A stretch of 64,000 bases of DNA from Candidatus Tokpelaia sp. GTDB lineage: Bacteria > Pseudomonadota > Alphaproteobacteria > Rhizobiales > Rhizobiaceae. Of this stretch, positions 8,027 through 17,315 are shown in pieces. The notes below the pieces were generated by a model. It was not told where the DNA came from. It was given only the letters and a program-made list of their open reading frames with translations, and searched no databases. The translations under genes were made by a program, and so were the position numbers. Each line of letters begins with the position of its first letter. The first letter of the stretch is position 1. Location: assembly GCF_008636115.1 (NCBI RefSeq), contig NZ_QLZD01000020.1, forward strand, positions 1 to 64,000. The letters are read 5' to 3'.

Positions 8027-8998
8027 ATGAACAGACCTTTTCCCGTTGATCCCACTTTAACTGCAATCGCGATCGCTTATCGTAATCCAGCCGAAACACT
8101 TATTGGCGAGCGGATTTTGCCGACTGTGCAGGTTTTAAGCGAGAGCTTCAAATATTCAGAGTATCCGATTGAAGAAGGTTTTACTGTGCCAGATTTGGAA
8201 GTCGGGCGGAAAAGCCGGCCTAATATTGTTGAATTCTCTTCGGTGGAAAAAACGGCCAAAACCTCCGATTATGGTCTGGACGATGCTATCCCTAACAGCG
8301 ACATCAAAGAGGCGGAAACGGCACGGGCACAGCGGCGGAGCACAGTTGACCCGGAAAAAATGGCCGTTGAAGGCCTGGCTAATCTTATCCAGTTGGGCCG
8401 CGAAATCCGCGTAGCAGCAGTCGTACAAGATAAGAAAAACTATACATCTGACCGCGTTATTACCCTTTCCGGCAATGATAAATTCTCTGATTATGCCAAT
8501 TCTGACCCTTACGGGGTATTAGATGACGCAATGGAAAAAACGCTGGTTTACCGCCCTAATACGATTGTGATGGGGCGGGCTGTTTGGTCAAAGTTGAAGC
8601 GGCACCCGCGGCTGATTAAAGCAGTCAAAGGCGGTATTACCGATGGTGCAGACGGCTTTATCACCCGCGCGCAATTTGCCGATTTGATGGAAATCAACCC
8701 GGAAGGCCTGCAAATCGGCTCCGGGCTGGTAAATACCGCCCGGAAGGGCCAAAAAGCCAAGCTTGAGCGTGTCTGGGGCAATAATATCGCCCTGCTTTAC
8801 ATTGATCCGACAAAGCGGCAAGCTAATGACGCGGTTATCAGTTGGGGATTTACCGCCCAGCTCGGCACAAGGATTTCCGGCTCAATAGAGGATAAAGATA
8901 TTGGGTTGGAAGGCGGCAAAAGGGTGCGTGTCGGCGAGCGCTGTAAGGAGCTGGCAGTAGCTAAAGATGTTGGCGTATTGTTACCCGAGGTGATTTAA
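8027..8998 (+). CDS. Major capsid protein
   Basis: 323 residues. Position after protease and DUF2190, length and sequence character (MNRPFPVDPTLTAIAIAYRN; long central beta-rich region; basic C-terminal domain) fit the major capsid protein of Mu-like phages with an HK97-type fold. About 400 copies would build the head. It is followed directly, with overlapping TAATG, by a small gene. The assignment is mostly by synteny and length, since this family diverges quickly. Confidence 0.75.
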   Translation: MNRPFPVDPTLTAIAIAYRNPAETLIGERILPTVQVLSESFKYSEYPIEEGFTVPDLEVGRKSRPNIVEFSSVEKTAKTSDYGLDDAIPNSDIKEAETARAQRRSTVDPEKMAVEGLANLIQLGREIRVAAVVQDKKNYTSDRVITLSGNDKFSDYANSDPYGVLDDAMEKTLVYRPNTIVMGRAVWSKLKRHPRLIKAVKGGITDGADGFITRAQFADLMEINPEGLQIGSGLVNTARKGQKAKLERVWGNNIALLYIDPTKRQANDAVISWGFTAQLGTRISGSIEDKDIGLEGGKRVRVGERCKELAVAKDVGVLLPEVI

Positions 8999-9303
8999 TG
9001 GCACGAAAACGCAATAAAGCCCCGGCAACTGATCCGATCAGCAATAATGAAATTCTGGAGACCGAACAGGTTGATGATAATGAAGCCCCGCCGGCTGAAC
9101 CGGTCGGTGATTGGGCAATGCCACAAACAATAGAGGCAGTAAAAACCGGCAATCCGGCCTATGTCGCAAAAAACACAATACGCTTTGGGGGGCGCTATTA
9201 TGAGCCGGGAGCAGCATTACCGGCTGAATTGAGCGATAATGCAGATTTGCTGCAGGCGCTTTTGGCGCAAGATGCTGTAGCGCCTGTTCCGCCACAAGAA
9301 TAG
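8998..9303 (+). CDS. Small head-associated protein (unassigned)
   Basis: 101 residues, starting on the capsid gene stop. The N-terminus is charged and low-complexity and carries an AEPVGDW peptide (about residues 31-37) that recurs in two other phage proteins of this window. The C-terminal half (YVAKNTIRFGGRYYEPGAALP) resembles the short beta proteins located at the gp35 position of Mu-like phages. No function can be named. Confidence 0.6.
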   Translation: MARKRNKAPATDPISNNEILETEQVDDNEAPPAEPVGDWAMPQTIEAVKTGNPAYVAKNTIRFGGRYYEPGAALPAELSDNADLLQALLAQDAVAPVPPQE

Positions 9304-9309
9304 TCGAAC

Positions 9310-9343
9310 CCCCATTTGCGGCTTTCTCCCCTCGCAAATGGGG
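9310..9343 (+). terminator. Strong hairpin after capsid operon segment
   Basis: CCCCATTTGCG (9310-9320) pairs perfectly with CGCAAATGGGG (9333-9343) across a 12-base loop. Only a short AATTT follows, so it is a weak intrinsic terminator at best. It may instead reduce read-through or protect the abundant capsid message from 3' decay. Confidence 0.45.
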
Positions 9344-9362
9344 AATTTAAAAGGATATGGCA

Positions 9363-9779
9363 ATGGCCTATGCAGCCAAGGAAACAATGGAAAAAATCTG
9401 GGGCAAACAGTTTATTGCTGATTTGCTTGCCGATGATGTAGAGGCAGCAGAATCCGTTGCCGATGCGCTTGAGCAGGCCAGTGGCGAAATGGATTTGCAC
9501 CTCTCTGCCCGCTTTAAATGCCCGATTGAAGGCGCGCCGCTCGCCTTGCAAATGCTCTGCGCTAATATTGCCGTTTACATTTTGGCCAACCGGCATACCG
9601 CCCTTACTACCACGATTGAAGACCGCTATAAACAGGCAGTCAAAATGTTGGAACGCATTGCCGAAGGCAAAGCAGGCCTTGGCGCCGATACTCCCGGCAT
9701 AGATATTGGTGGGGAAATAAGCAGTTCCGGGGCCGCCTTTTCCGCCGGGCCGCGACTGATGGGGCGCTGGCTGCCGTGA
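9363..9779 (+). CDS. DUF1320 family head-tail protein (Mu gp36-like)
   Basis: 138 residues from ATG 9363, chosen because AAGGA (9351-9355) is 7 bases upstream; ATG 9357 would leave one base. Sequence (MAYAAKETMEKIWG; helical core; NRHTALTTTIEDRYKQAVKMLERIAEGK near the middle) matches DUF1320, the gp36 head-tail connector family. The stop overlaps the GTG start of the next gene. Confidence 0.75.
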   Translation: MAYAAKETMEKIWGKQFIADLLADDVEAAESVADALEQASGEMDLHLSARFKCPIEGAPLALQMLCANIAVYILANRHTALTTTIEDRYKQAVKMLERIAEGKAGLGADTPGIDIGGEISSSGAAFSAGPRLMGRWLP

Positions 9780-10336
9780 GTTTTGCTATTTCCTTTTATA
9801 TAGAGAAAGATAGTCTGGTGGCCAGTCTTATGGCGCTTGACGGTTTTATCAATGCCCCAAAAATTGAGCTGACCGAAGGCTTGGGCCGATTGATACAGGG
9901 GCAGACGCGGCGGCGCCTGGTAGACGAAAAAACCGCCCCAAACGGCGAAGAGTGGAAACCGAACAAGGCGGGCACATCTATTTTATATGCCTCGGGCGCG
10001 CTTATGCGCAGCATTGATTATGCCGCCACCTCTGATTATGTGGCGGTGGGTAGCGGTTTGAATTATGCCAGAATTCACCAATTTGGCGGCAAAATTGAAC
10101 CGAAAAATGCCAAATCTCTGCGCTTTATAGGCGTTGGTGGCGGCGCGGTATTCGCCAAAATGGTGCAAATGCCGGCACGGCCTTACATCGGCCTGTCAGC
10201 CGATAATGCAGAAGAAATAGTGCACACGGCGGAAGCCTGGCTGGCAAGATTTGCCGATCCGCTGCCAAGAGCAGAGCCAGTGGGTAATTGGGGCAGCCAA
10301 TCCGTGCCGGCGGCCGAACCGGTGGGGAATTGGTGA
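9776..10336 (+). CDS. Phage virion morphogenesis protein (Mu G / P2 S-type tail completion)
   Basis: 186 residues, GTG start overlapping the preceding stop. Features of the phage_tail_S/Mu G family are visible: RLIQGQTRRRLVDEKTAPNGEEW near 40-65, a LYASGALMRSI segment, and the YARIHQFGGKI motif near 100. The C-terminus ends with two copies of AEPVGNW (about 167-173 and 180-186), unlike typical family members. The protein is expected to complete or connect the tail. Confidence 0.8.
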   Translation: MSFAISFYIEKDSLVASLMALDGFINAPKIELTEGLGRLIQGQTRRRLVDEKTAPNGEEWKPNKAGTSILYASGALMRSIDYAATSDYVAVGSGLNYARIHQFGGKIEPKNAKSLRFIGVGGGAVFAKMVQMPARPYIGLSADNAEEIVHTAEAWLARFADPLPRAEPVGNWGSQSVPAAEPVGNW

Positions 10337-10863
10337 GAGAGATGCAGGATTTTGCACAAACACGCCTGAATAAGCTGCGCGAAGCTGTCAAAGGAGCGAT
10401 AAAAGAGGCGTTGCCGCAACTGCAATCGGTTGATAGCCAGTTTGGCAAATTGGGGCTGGACGAAATGAAAATGCTGATGGTCAGGCCGCCGGCAGTGCGC
10501 GTGGCTATTTTAGCCGCCAATTTCACCCATGAACTGGACGCACGCCTTGAGGCAGATGTCAATATCGGCGCGTTTATTGTGACAGAAGGCAAAGGCAGGG
10601 ACGAATTAGCATGGGGTATCACCGAAGCTGTCTGTTGCCTTTGTCGCAGCAATCAATTATGGGGATTGATACAGCTTTCCGCACCGCGCTCTATCCGTTC
10701 TTCCCCATTATTATCCGCGGTTGACGGCCAGAAAGGTTTCAGCATTAGCGGGGTTGAGTGGAGTCAGAAGCTCTGGGGCTTCGGCGAGAGCCTGTTTAAT
10801 GAGACCGGGCAAGCCATTTTTCATATTGAGAAACAAACTGAAACTGATGAGTCGGTAAAATGA
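10333..10863 (+). CDS. DUF1834 family phage protein (Mu gp37-like)
   Basis: 176 residues from GTG 10333, whose GTGA overlaps the stop of the preceding gene; GGGGAA lies just upstream. Sequence contains VRPPAVRVAILAANF and a C-terminal beta region ending EKQTET, in keeping with DUF1834 (gp37) proteins between gp36/G and gpV. Probably a minor tail or head-tail protein. It overlaps the spike gene by four bases. Confidence 0.7.
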   Translation: MREMQDFAQTRLNKLREAVKGAIKEALPQLQSVDSQFGKLGLDEMKMLMVRPPAVRVAILAANFTHELDARLEADVNIGAFIVTEGKGRDELAWGITEAVCCLCRSNQLWGLIQLSAPRSIRSSPLLSAVDGQKGFSISGVEWSQKLWGFGESLFNETGQAIFHIEKQTETDESVK

Positions 10864-11495
10864 GTGCTTATGTAACCGGTTTTTTCCTGTCAATCACCAA
10901 AAGGCTGGACGAAGCGGAAGCACGCTTGGCTAATATGCAGATAATCGGCAAAGTCGCCGAGGTCAATAAAGATAAAATCCGGGTAGAACTGGGACAGGAC
11001 AAAGACGGCAAGCCGGTTTTATCGCCTTGGGTGCAGGCTCAAGCCCCGGCCGGCGCCGTTGCCGCCAATATCCCCTTCAAAGTCGGTGATCCCGTCCGCC
11101 TGCTGTCGCCAAATGGTGAAATCGGCTCTTCATCGCTGGCGGTGCGCGACAGTCATAGCTCGGCGGCGCCTAATCCGGCACTGGCGCCGGAAGATTTAGT
11201 CGTGGCCTATGAAGGCTGCACTGTCACCCTGAACAAAGAGCAGATAGTTGTCAAAAAAGGCGAGAACAGTAGCATTGTTCTGCAAAATGACAAAATAATT
11301 CTGGCACTGGGCCAGAGCAGCATTGAGCTGTCCGATGGCAAAATCACCCTGAAAAGCGGTGAATCCGTGGTGGAACTGGGGGCTGACTTTACAATTACCG
11401 CCGGCAAGGTTAAACATAAAGATAGGAATATCGGCGCCGATCATAAACATGGTGGCGTTGAGACCGGCGGCGGCCAAACGGGCGCTCCTGTTTGA
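10860..11495 (+). CDS. Baseplate spike protein (P2 gpV-like)
   Basis: 211 residues. An N-terminal helix, an OB-like domain (about 30-90), then a repetitive beta-helix (VTLNKEQIVVKKGENSSIVLQNDKI) and an apex with DHKHGGVETGGGQTGAPV. The His-x-His pair near the tip is the pattern that binds iron in P2 gpV-type spikes. This trimer would pierce the outer membrane. It is the last gene of its transcription block; a regulatory dyad begins 3 bases after the stop. Confidence 0.85.
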   Translation: MSAYVTGFFLSITKRLDEAEARLANMQIIGKVAEVNKDKIRVELGQDKDGKPVLSPWVQAQAPAGAVAANIPFKVGDPVRLLSPNGEIGSSSLAVRDSHSSAAPNPALAPEDLVVAYEGCTVTLNKEQIVVKKGENSSIVLQNDKIILALGQSSIELSDGKITLKSGESVVELGADFTITAGKVKHKDRNIGADHKHGGVETGGGQTGAPV

Positions 11496-11498
11496 GCT

Positions 11499-11517
11499 TG
11501 ACAGTGTCAGGCTGGCA
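11499..11517 (+). promoter_or_regulatory. Late-promoter dyad element, copy 2
   Basis: TGACAGTGTCAGGCTGGCA, matching copies 1 and 3 at 17 of 19 positions with the 11-base palindrome intact. A possible -35 (CTGGCA, 11512-11517) and -10 (TTTATT, 11534-11539) are spaced by 16 bases. It precedes the small gene plus W, J and I baseplate genes. Confidence 0.5.
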
Positions 11518-11541
11518 CGCGCGCCGCCCAGCCTTTATTCT

Positions 11542-11558
11542 GCCTCTGAAACGGAGGC
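11542..11558 (+). promoter_or_regulatory. Hairpin covering the ribosome binding site of the 11564 gene
   Basis: GCCTCTG (11542-11548) pairs with CGGAGGC (11552-11558) through an AAA loop, with one G-T pair. The 3' arm holds the GGAGG ribosome binding site. This suggests moderate initiation or regulated opening. Confidence 0.4.
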
Positions 11559-11563
11559 TAAAA

Positions 11564-11752
11564 ATGGCAAATCCCCTCAAAGATTATGAAATCCTGACCG
11601 ATGCCCTTTATGTGGCCGGCCGGCGCAACCCCGGCAAGGGCAAATTTATCCAGCTAAGCACAGCCGAGGCGCAATATCCGCTTATGCTCGGTCATATTGC
11701 CGTGGCAAAGAGCAAAAGGCCGTCTTTGCCGGCAAGAACAGCACAGGAATAG
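11564..11752 (+). CDS. Small phage tail-region protein (unassigned)
   Basis: 62 residues from ATG 11564, placed six bases after GGAGG; longer frames upstream have no site. Sequence (YEILTDALYVAGRRNPGKGKFIQLSTAEAQYPLMLGHI) resembles short single-domain phage proteins in which a beta strand is followed by STAEA-type helices. It is first in the W-J-I block. No function can be assigned. Confidence 0.55.
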   Translation: MANPLKDYEILTDALYVAGRRNPGKGKFIQLSTAEAQYPLMLGHIAVAKSKRPSLPARTAQE

Positions 11753-11755
11753 GTC

Positions 11756-12127
11756 ATGCGTTGCGGCGTCTCGGCCAAAACAGGTCAGCTTATTTATGAT
11801 TGGGAGCATTGCCTTCAGTCCATCGATAAATGCCTGACGACCCGCATTGGCAGCCGCGTTTTGCGCCGCCATTTGGGCGCCGATGTCCCTGCTTATATAG
11901 ACGCAAACGGCGATGAAAACACCATTATGCATCTGTTTCAGGCGATCACACAGGCTTTGGACGACCCAGTCGGCGGTGAGCCGGGCTTCAGCCTGCAAAA
12001 AATTGAAATGGTGCAGGCTGGGCGAGATGGTGCCTATCACTTTGTCATGAACGGCATTTTCTACCCCAACGGCCATTTGGGCGACTGGTCGCTCAAGCAG
12101 GAAAAGGTGGCAATATGGCCGAATTAA
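11756..12127 (+). CDS. Baseplate wedge protein W (gp25/GpW family)
   Basis: 123 residues. The central segment (LTTRIGSRVLRRHLGADVP) and the IDANGDENTIMHLFQAITQALDD helix are typical of the P2 W/T4 gp25 family, a conserved baseplate wedge component. The gene overlaps the J gene by 13 bases, as commonly seen for W-J. Confidence 0.85.
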   Translation: MRCGVSAKTGQLIYDWEHCLQSIDKCLTTRIGSRVLRRHLGADVPAYIDANGDENTIMHLFQAITQALDDPVGGEPGFSLQKIEMVQAGRDGAYHFVMNGIFYPNGHLGDWSLKQEKVAIWPN

Positions 12128-12957
12128 ACAGCAAACCGGAAATCATTGAAGAGCTGTCAGCAACAGCCTTGCTGGAGCGCAAAAAGGCCTTACTGCAAAG
12201 CCTTTATGACAAAAACGGCCTGCCTTTTAATGTTTCGGCGATTGCTTATGACCCGGCCAATATTCAGCTTGAAGTGAGCGTTTTCGATGAACTGCTTTTG
12301 CGCGCCCGGATAAATGACGCGGCCCGCGCCACTCTGCTTGCCTTTGCCACAGGCAGCAATCTGGACGCTTTGGGGGATTTTCACGGCGTTCTGCGCTTGC
12401 CAAATGAGACAGATGAAGCCTATCGCCGGCGCATAAGGCTGTTTGTCAGCGGCGCGCGCGGCGGCGGTACGGCTGATTATTACCGCTATCATGCCTTGTC
12501 GGCCAATAGTGCCGTAAAAGATGCCATTGTTTATCGCCAAGGCAAATCGCCGATAATTTATATTGCCGTCTTTGGGGATACAGCAGACGGTTCGGTTGGT
12601 GAACAGCTTTTGGCTGATATTGCTGCTTATATGCGTGATCCAAAAATCTGCATGACCAGCGATACGCTGGAAATTGTCTCGGCCGTGCGGATATTTGTGC
12701 CGGTCAAAGCTGAAATCTGGCTTTATCAGGCGGCACAGGCCAATGCGTCAGAGAGAGCGGCTGCCAATTTGCGCAGCCGCTGGCAGGATCGGCAGGCTTT
12801 GGGGCGGCCTTTGACGCAAAGCTTTATTATATCCAGTTTAATGATTGACGATGTGGCGCGCGTCCATTTGCAGGTGCCGGCAGAAGATATAGAGGCGGCG
12901 CCGAATGAGGCTATCGCAATAACCGATATAGAGCTTACCTTGCGAGGGTATGAATGA
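12115..12957 (+). CDS. Baseplate assembly protein J
   Basis: 280 residues. It contains the GpJ family core: AFATGSNLDALGDFHGVLR near residue 80 and the DEAYRRRIRLF motif near 100, followed by a domain with repeated beta strands. Length is close to P2 gpJ (302). It forms the upper baseplate with W and I. The stop codon overlaps the ATG of a 20-residue micro-ORF. Confidence 0.88.
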   Translation: MAELNSKPEIIEELSATALLERKKALLQSLYDKNGLPFNVSAIAYDPANIQLEVSVFDELLLRARINDAARATLLAFATGSNLDALGDFHGVLRLPNETDEAYRRRIRLFVSGARGGGTADYYRYHALSANSAVKDAIVYRQGKSPIIYIAVFGDTADGSVGEQLLADIAAYMRDPKICMTSDTLEIVSAVRIFVPVKAEIWLYQAAQANASERAAANLRSRWQDRQALGRPLTQSFIISSLMIDDVARVHLQVPAEDIEAAPNEAIAITDIELTLRGYE

Positions 12958-13007
12958 GCAATCGCAGCAAAAGTGTAAAGCGGTTTTGCGGCCGCGATTG
13001 CGGGGGT
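12954..13007 (+). repeat. 54-bp repeat element, copy 1
   Basis: Identical over 54 bases to 25293-25346. Both copies lie exactly between two coupled tail genes (J/I here, tape measure/U there), overlap the upstream stop by ATGA and supply a GGGGG purine tract before the downstream start. The arms at 12958-12965 and 12994-13001 give a stable hairpin. Confidence 0.85.
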
Positions 13008-13016
13008 GGGAAATGA
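12954..13016 (+). CDS. 20-residue Cys-containing micro-ORF, copy 1, within a repeated element
   Basis: MSNRSKSVKRFCGRDCGGGK. Its ATG overlaps the J stop (ATGA) and its own stop overlaps the start region of the tail I gene. The first 54 bases are identical to those at 25293. The peptide is basic with two Cys. Within the DNA, GCAATCGC (12958-12965) pairs with GCGATTGC (12994-13001), and GCAAAA with TTTTGC inside it. Whether the peptide or the hairpin is selected is unknown. Confidence 0.45.
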   Translation: MSNRSKSVKRFCGRDCGGGK

Positions 13017-14121
13017 GCAATATTGGCCTTCTCACCTTTTACCGGCAAATTCCACTCGGTGGGAGATCTGCCTTGCCGATGCCTGCGCCTTCAGCCCGGT
13101 GGTGCATCAGTCTATAAGCGCCCTTACACGGCTGAAGTTTATTGACCGGCCAATAAGTATTTTGCCCTATTTACTTGATGAATACGGCCTGCAGGTACTT
13201 ATCCCTTATATCCCGAATCTCTATGATTTGCTGGATAAAGCAGTGCCGTGGCAACGCAGCCGCGGCACAATCGCGGCCGTGCAAACCGGCTTGAGCTGGC
13301 TCGGCTATGCTGCTGAATATAGGCCGACGGCACCAAGCCGCAATTGGTGGAATGCGTATAGCCTGATTTTTATTCAGATCCCGGCGCCGACTGATCTGGA
13401 GCGTATCGAAGGCATTGTCAGCCTTTCCGAGTGCTTGCGTTCTGATTTCCGCCGCGGTGCCGGTACTTATGATGTGCCGGCTTTTGAGGGCGATGAGACA
13501 AAAATTGATAATGCCATTTTGGATTCTGACAGCGGCATTGCCCTGCGCCAGACTGTCTGGTCTTTCGGCCGCTGTCATGAATACGAACATATGCTGACTG
13601 AAGCAGAAGGCGTAGCGCTTGGCAACTGGATAGAGCCAAACAATACGGGCATAAAATGGGTTGATGCGCATTTTTTCTGGTCTACGGCTGAATATCCATG
13701 GGCCGATTATAATGAGAGCCAGCGGGCGCAAATCATGACCCAGTGGTTTGACCGGCGGCAAGCCTGGCTATGTTTCCGCGCCGGCGACATTATCATCGGT
13801 TACCGCGCTTGTCGCGCTTGCGCAGCGGCGCTGAATGGCGCCTATAATGCTTTTCAAAGTGCCTTTGAACCGGCATTACAAAGCAGTTGCGTTTACATAG
13901 AGGCGATGACCGGCTTTGGCGATGTGCAAAGTTCAATTTCCACCCCAGCCGATAATATTGCCCTCATTTTTAGCGCAAAACTTGCCCCTTCCGTCCCCGC
14001 CGGGCGGCTCTGGCTGGCGCCGGGAGAGCTGCTGGAAGGTGTAGAAATTGCCAAAAAGCCGATTGAGGCAGTCTTACGACGTTCGGTGCGCGAACAAATA
14101 AAAATAATCCTGAAAGTGTGA
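13006..14121 (+). CDS. Baseplate/tail protein I (long form)
   Basis: 371 residues from GTG 13006, inside the repeat element; the better placed ATG 13013 is out of frame. The N-terminal 180 residues (SHLLPANSTRWEICLADA; YLLDEYGLQVLIPYIPNLYDLLDKAVPWQRSRGT) match phage tail protein I, which is only about 175 residues in P2. The C-terminal extension is unassigned and may replace the function of a separate gene. It links baseplate to fibres. Confidence 0.78.
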   Translation: MGNEQYWPSHLLPANSTRWEICLADACAFSPVVHQSISALTRLKFIDRPISILPYLLDEYGLQVLIPYIPNLYDLLDKAVPWQRSRGTIAAVQTGLSWLGYAAEYRPTAPSRNWWNAYSLIFIQIPAPTDLERIEGIVSLSECLRSDFRRGAGTYDVPAFEGDETKIDNAILDSDSGIALRQTVWSFGRCHEYEHMLTEAEGVALGNWIEPNNTGIKWVDAHFFWSTAEYPWADYNESQRAQIMTQWFDRRQAWLCFRAGDIIIGYRACRACAAALNGAYNAFQSAFEPALQSSCVYIEAMTGFGDVQSSISTPADNIALIFSAKLAPSVPAGRLWLAPGELLEGVEIAKKPIEAVLRRSVREQIKIILKV

Positions 14122-14124
14122 CCA

Positions 14125-17100
14125 ATGAATAAGAAACAGCCAAGAATAACTGCCATTAGCGCCACCCAACACAAAAGCGGCTTACCCGATGTCTATGATC
14201 GCGCCGAAGGCCGGAAAAACTGGCAGAGTGTGGTATTTGGCGGTCGCAATCGCTTTATTCAGGCAGCAGAACTGAATGAATCTCAAACCATTATGCGCGG
14301 CCGGCATAATCGCCTCGGCCGGCTGGTGGCAAAAGAAGGGGATCGGATAGAACGCGCCGATTGTTTGATTGATACAGAGACAGGCAGAGTTACTTTGCTG
14401 GCCGGCAAGATTTATGTTTCGGGGGATATTTTTCCTGTAGAAGAGGCCATTTTTGAAAATGTGCCTATGCAAGGTCGCGTAGAGCTGGGCGTGGCGCTGG
14501 AACGGCATTATTTGACAGCGGAGGAAGACCCAAACCTGCTAGGGCAAGTGCCCGGTAGTCTGGCCGAAGGTGAGCCAGGCGCCGCACGCGAGGTAGTGCG
14601 CTGCTATTGGTCATTCTCTGCCGATGGGCAGAGTGAATTTTACCCGGTTTATGTGCTGGCCGATGGCGTTGTGCTGGACAATAAAGGCCCTAGTCTGCTT
14701 GAGCCGGCTATGCAGGCTATCGCTACTTATGACCGCGCTCACGGCTCTTATGTAGTAAAGGGCTGCCGCGTAACCGGCCTTGGCCGTAATGGAAAAAATC
14801 AGGTTTTCTCTATCCAAGAGGGCGAAGCTAACATAAGCGGCTTTAAACGCACCCGCCGCGCCGCTTTTCGGCTGGAAGAAGAGGAAGACTGGAACGAAGC
14901 CGCCGTGCCGGGCGAAACCCACACTTATCCGGGTGGGGTGCAATACACATTTTCCACCGATAAATTCCCCATTGGGGTAATCAATTCTATCCTGCTGACC
15001 AAGGAAAAGACAGTCAGCCTCACGCGCGGTGCGGTTAAGCATGGGCAGGATAGTCTGCCCGATAATAGCGTCATCGCCTTGGTAGCTGTTAAACAGGGGG
15101 CTACTACATATAAGGAGAAGACGGATTATATCCGCACAGGTAATAGTGTGGACTGGGCGCCTTTGGGCGATGAACCGGCCTCTGGCAGCACTTATGAAGT
15201 AACTTATCGTTTTCGTGATGCGGTAAAGCCGGTGGCGCAAGACGCAAAAACAGTCACTGTCGCCGGCGGTGCGACAAATGGCGATATTATTATCAGTTAT
15301 ACCTTCAAAATGCCGCGCATTGACCGGATAGGCTTGCAGATTGACGGCGCGCCGATTTACATAAAGGGCCTTTCGGCAAAGGAATTCCCGGCGCCGCCTA
15401 TTGTCCCGGAAGATGTGCTTTCACTGGCCACTATCACTAATGATTGGCTGGGCACTCCAATCGTTAAAAATGATGCTTACCGCTCGATCCCCTATGCCGA
15501 TTTGCAACGCCTCGTTGATCGTGTGGGTGATATGGACAGACTGCTGCAGCTTGAGCGGTTAAGAAACGGCATTGATAGCCGCGAGCCGGTTGCGAAAAAA
15601 GGCATGTTTGTTGACCCGTTCCTAGATCAGACTTACCGCGATGCCGGGCAAGAGCAAACGGCAGCCGTGAGCGGCGGGGTAATGGAACTGCCGATTACCT
15701 CAAATTTTTACCAGCTGCCACTGGCCGCTCCTGTCACGCTCGCCTGGCAGGAAGAGGTGATAATCGCACAAGAGCAGATGACGGGTTGCACAAAAATCAA
15801 CCCTTATGCCAATTTTACGCCGCTGCCGGCCGATCTGGCACTGATGCCGGCGGCGGATTTCTGGACACAATACCGCACTGATTGGGCAGGTGCCGTCACT
15901 AATGAATATTGGCAGGGCGGGCGCCGGCGCGGCCCGCTGCTGGAAAGCAGCAGCACAAGCGAGAATTTGGGCAGCCATACGGAACAAATCCAGTATCTTC
16001 GGCAAATAGAGCTGACCTTCACCCTGCGCGGCCTTGGGGCCGGCGAAATTCTGGATAGTCTGACCTTTGACGGCATTAGTGTGCTGCCTGGTGATTTGCC
16101 GCCGGCCGATGAAAATGGGCGGATACAGGGCAGCTTTACCATTCCCGCCAATATCCCCGCCGGCACGAAGGAAATTCTGGCAATATCGCGTTCCGGCACT
16201 AATGCCGGGGCTATGTGGACAGGGCAAGGCACAATAGAAGTCACCACTTTGCGACAGGTCACTACGGTGCGCCGGTGGCGGCGCATAAGCAGCGATCCGC
16301 AGGCGCAATTATTCTTGCCTGATATTCCGCGCCAAATTATCGGTGTGGATTTCCATATTTGCAAAATCGGCAATCAGGCCAATGGCTTGCTGGTGGAGCA
16401 AGTGAGTGTGGATAATGGCTATCCAACTACCGATATTCTGGCGCAGGCAAGCTTTCCAATGGCTAATGCCGCCACCGGCTGGGCAAAAGCGCGCTATAGC
16501 CTGCCTGTCACTACCGGCAATGACGGGCTTTCCGCTTTTGTCATCAAGACAGATGATAATGAGCATAGTGTTTCTTTTGCAAAACTGGGTGAATTTGACG
16601 CCGAGAAGCAGCAATGGGTGACCAGCCACCCTTATATTGTCGGCCCGCGCTTTTCTTCAGTTAATGCTGCCACATGGACGGCACATCAAGATGAGGCGCT
16701 GACGTTCCGCCTTGTCGCTGCCCGCTATAGCGAGACGCAAAAACTGGTGAATTTGGGTGAATTTGCCTTGGACGATGTCTCTGACATACAAATCCGCGCG
16801 GGGGTGGAGCTGCCATCAAGCGACTGCTCGGTAGTATTTGAAGTGGAGCGGCCAAGCGGTACGATTTACCAGCTTTTGCCTATGCAGGTGCTTCATCTGA
16901 CGGAATATGTGAGCGAGACAATCAAAATCCGCGCAATTTTAAAAGGTACAGAGACGCTTTCACCTGTGCTTTATGCCCCGGTGGAGCTGGTGACGGGGCA
17001 CATCGCCGAAAGCGCAACCTATATCAGCCGCGCTTTCGCTCTGGGTGAGAATGCGCGGATAGCCGCTTATATCAAAGCTTTTCTGCCCGGCGGCGCCGGG

Positions 17101-17304
17101 CTGGAAATGAATGTGAGTATTGATGGGGGCGGCTGGCAGGCGCTGGAGCTTGGTGATGTCGAGCAATTAAGCGAGCCGCTCTGGACTGAACGCAAATATG
17201 AGGCACAGTCCTTAAGCGGCCGGCAGGCACAGTTAAAACTCACCATTAAAGGCAGCCCGGCCGCGCGTATTTGTCTGGGTGATTTCGGCGCGGGCATTTT
17301 TTAA
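14125..17304 (+). CDS. Large DUF4815-type baseplate/fibre-connecting protein
   Basis: 1059 residues. The N-terminus (SGLPDVYDRAEGRKNWQSVVFGGRNRFIQAAELNESQ) and central region fit DUF4815 proteins, found between I and the fibre gene in Mu/P2-like mosaics. Beta-rich repeats dominate; residues about 460-490 form a helix (PYADLQRLVDRVGDMDRLLQLERL). It probably attaches fibres to the baseplate. No enzymatic motif was seen. Confidence 0.7.
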   Translation: MNKKQPRITAISATQHKSGLPDVYDRAEGRKNWQSVVFGGRNRFIQAAELNESQTIMRGRHNRLGRLVAKEGDRIERADCLIDTETGRVTLLAGKIYVSGDIFPVEEAIFENVPMQGRVELGVALERHYLTAEEDPNLLGQVPGSLAEGEPGAAREVVRCYWSFSADGQSEFYPVYVLADGVVLDNKGPSLLEPAMQAIATYDRAHGSYVVKGCRVTGLGRNGKNQVFSIQEGEANISGFKRTRRAAFRLEEEEDWNEAAVPGETHTYPGGVQYTFSTDKFPIGVINSILLTKEKTVSLTRGAVKHGQDSLPDNSVIALVAVKQGATTYKEKTDYIRTGNSVDWAPLGDEPASGSTYEVTYRFRDAVKPVAQDAKTVTVAGGATNGDIIISYTFKMPRIDRIGLQIDGAPIYIKGLSAKEFPAPPIVPEDVLSLATITNDWLGTPIVKNDAYRSIPYADLQRLVDRVGDMDRLLQLERLRNGIDSREPVAKKGMFVDPFLDQTYRDAGQEQTAAVSGGVMELPITSNFYQLPLAAPVTLAWQEEVIIAQEQMTGCTKINPYANFTPLPADLALMPAADFWTQYRTDWAGAVTNEYWQGGRRRGPLLESSSTSENLGSHTEQIQYLRQIELTFTLRGLGAGEILDSLTFDGISVLPGDLPPADENGRIQGSFTIPANIPAGTKEILAISRSGTNAGAMWTGQGTIEVTTLRQVTTVRRWRRISSDPQAQLFLPDIPRQIIGVDFHICKIGNQANGLLVEQVSVDNGYPTTDILAQASFPMANAATGWAKARYSLPVTTGNDGLSAFVIKTDDNEHSVSFAKLGEFDAEKQQWVTSHPYIVGPRFSSVNAATWTAHQDEALTFRLVAARYSETQKLVNLGEFALDDVSDIQIRAGVELPSSDCSVVFEVERPSGTIYQLLPMQVLHLTEYVSETIKIRAILKGTETLSPVLYAPVELVTGHIAESATYISRAFALGENARIAAYIKAFLPGGAGLEMNVSIDGGGWQALELGDVEQLSEPLWTERKYEAQSLSGRQAQLKLTIKGSPAARICLGDFGAGIF

Positions 17305-17315
17305 GGAGATTTTAC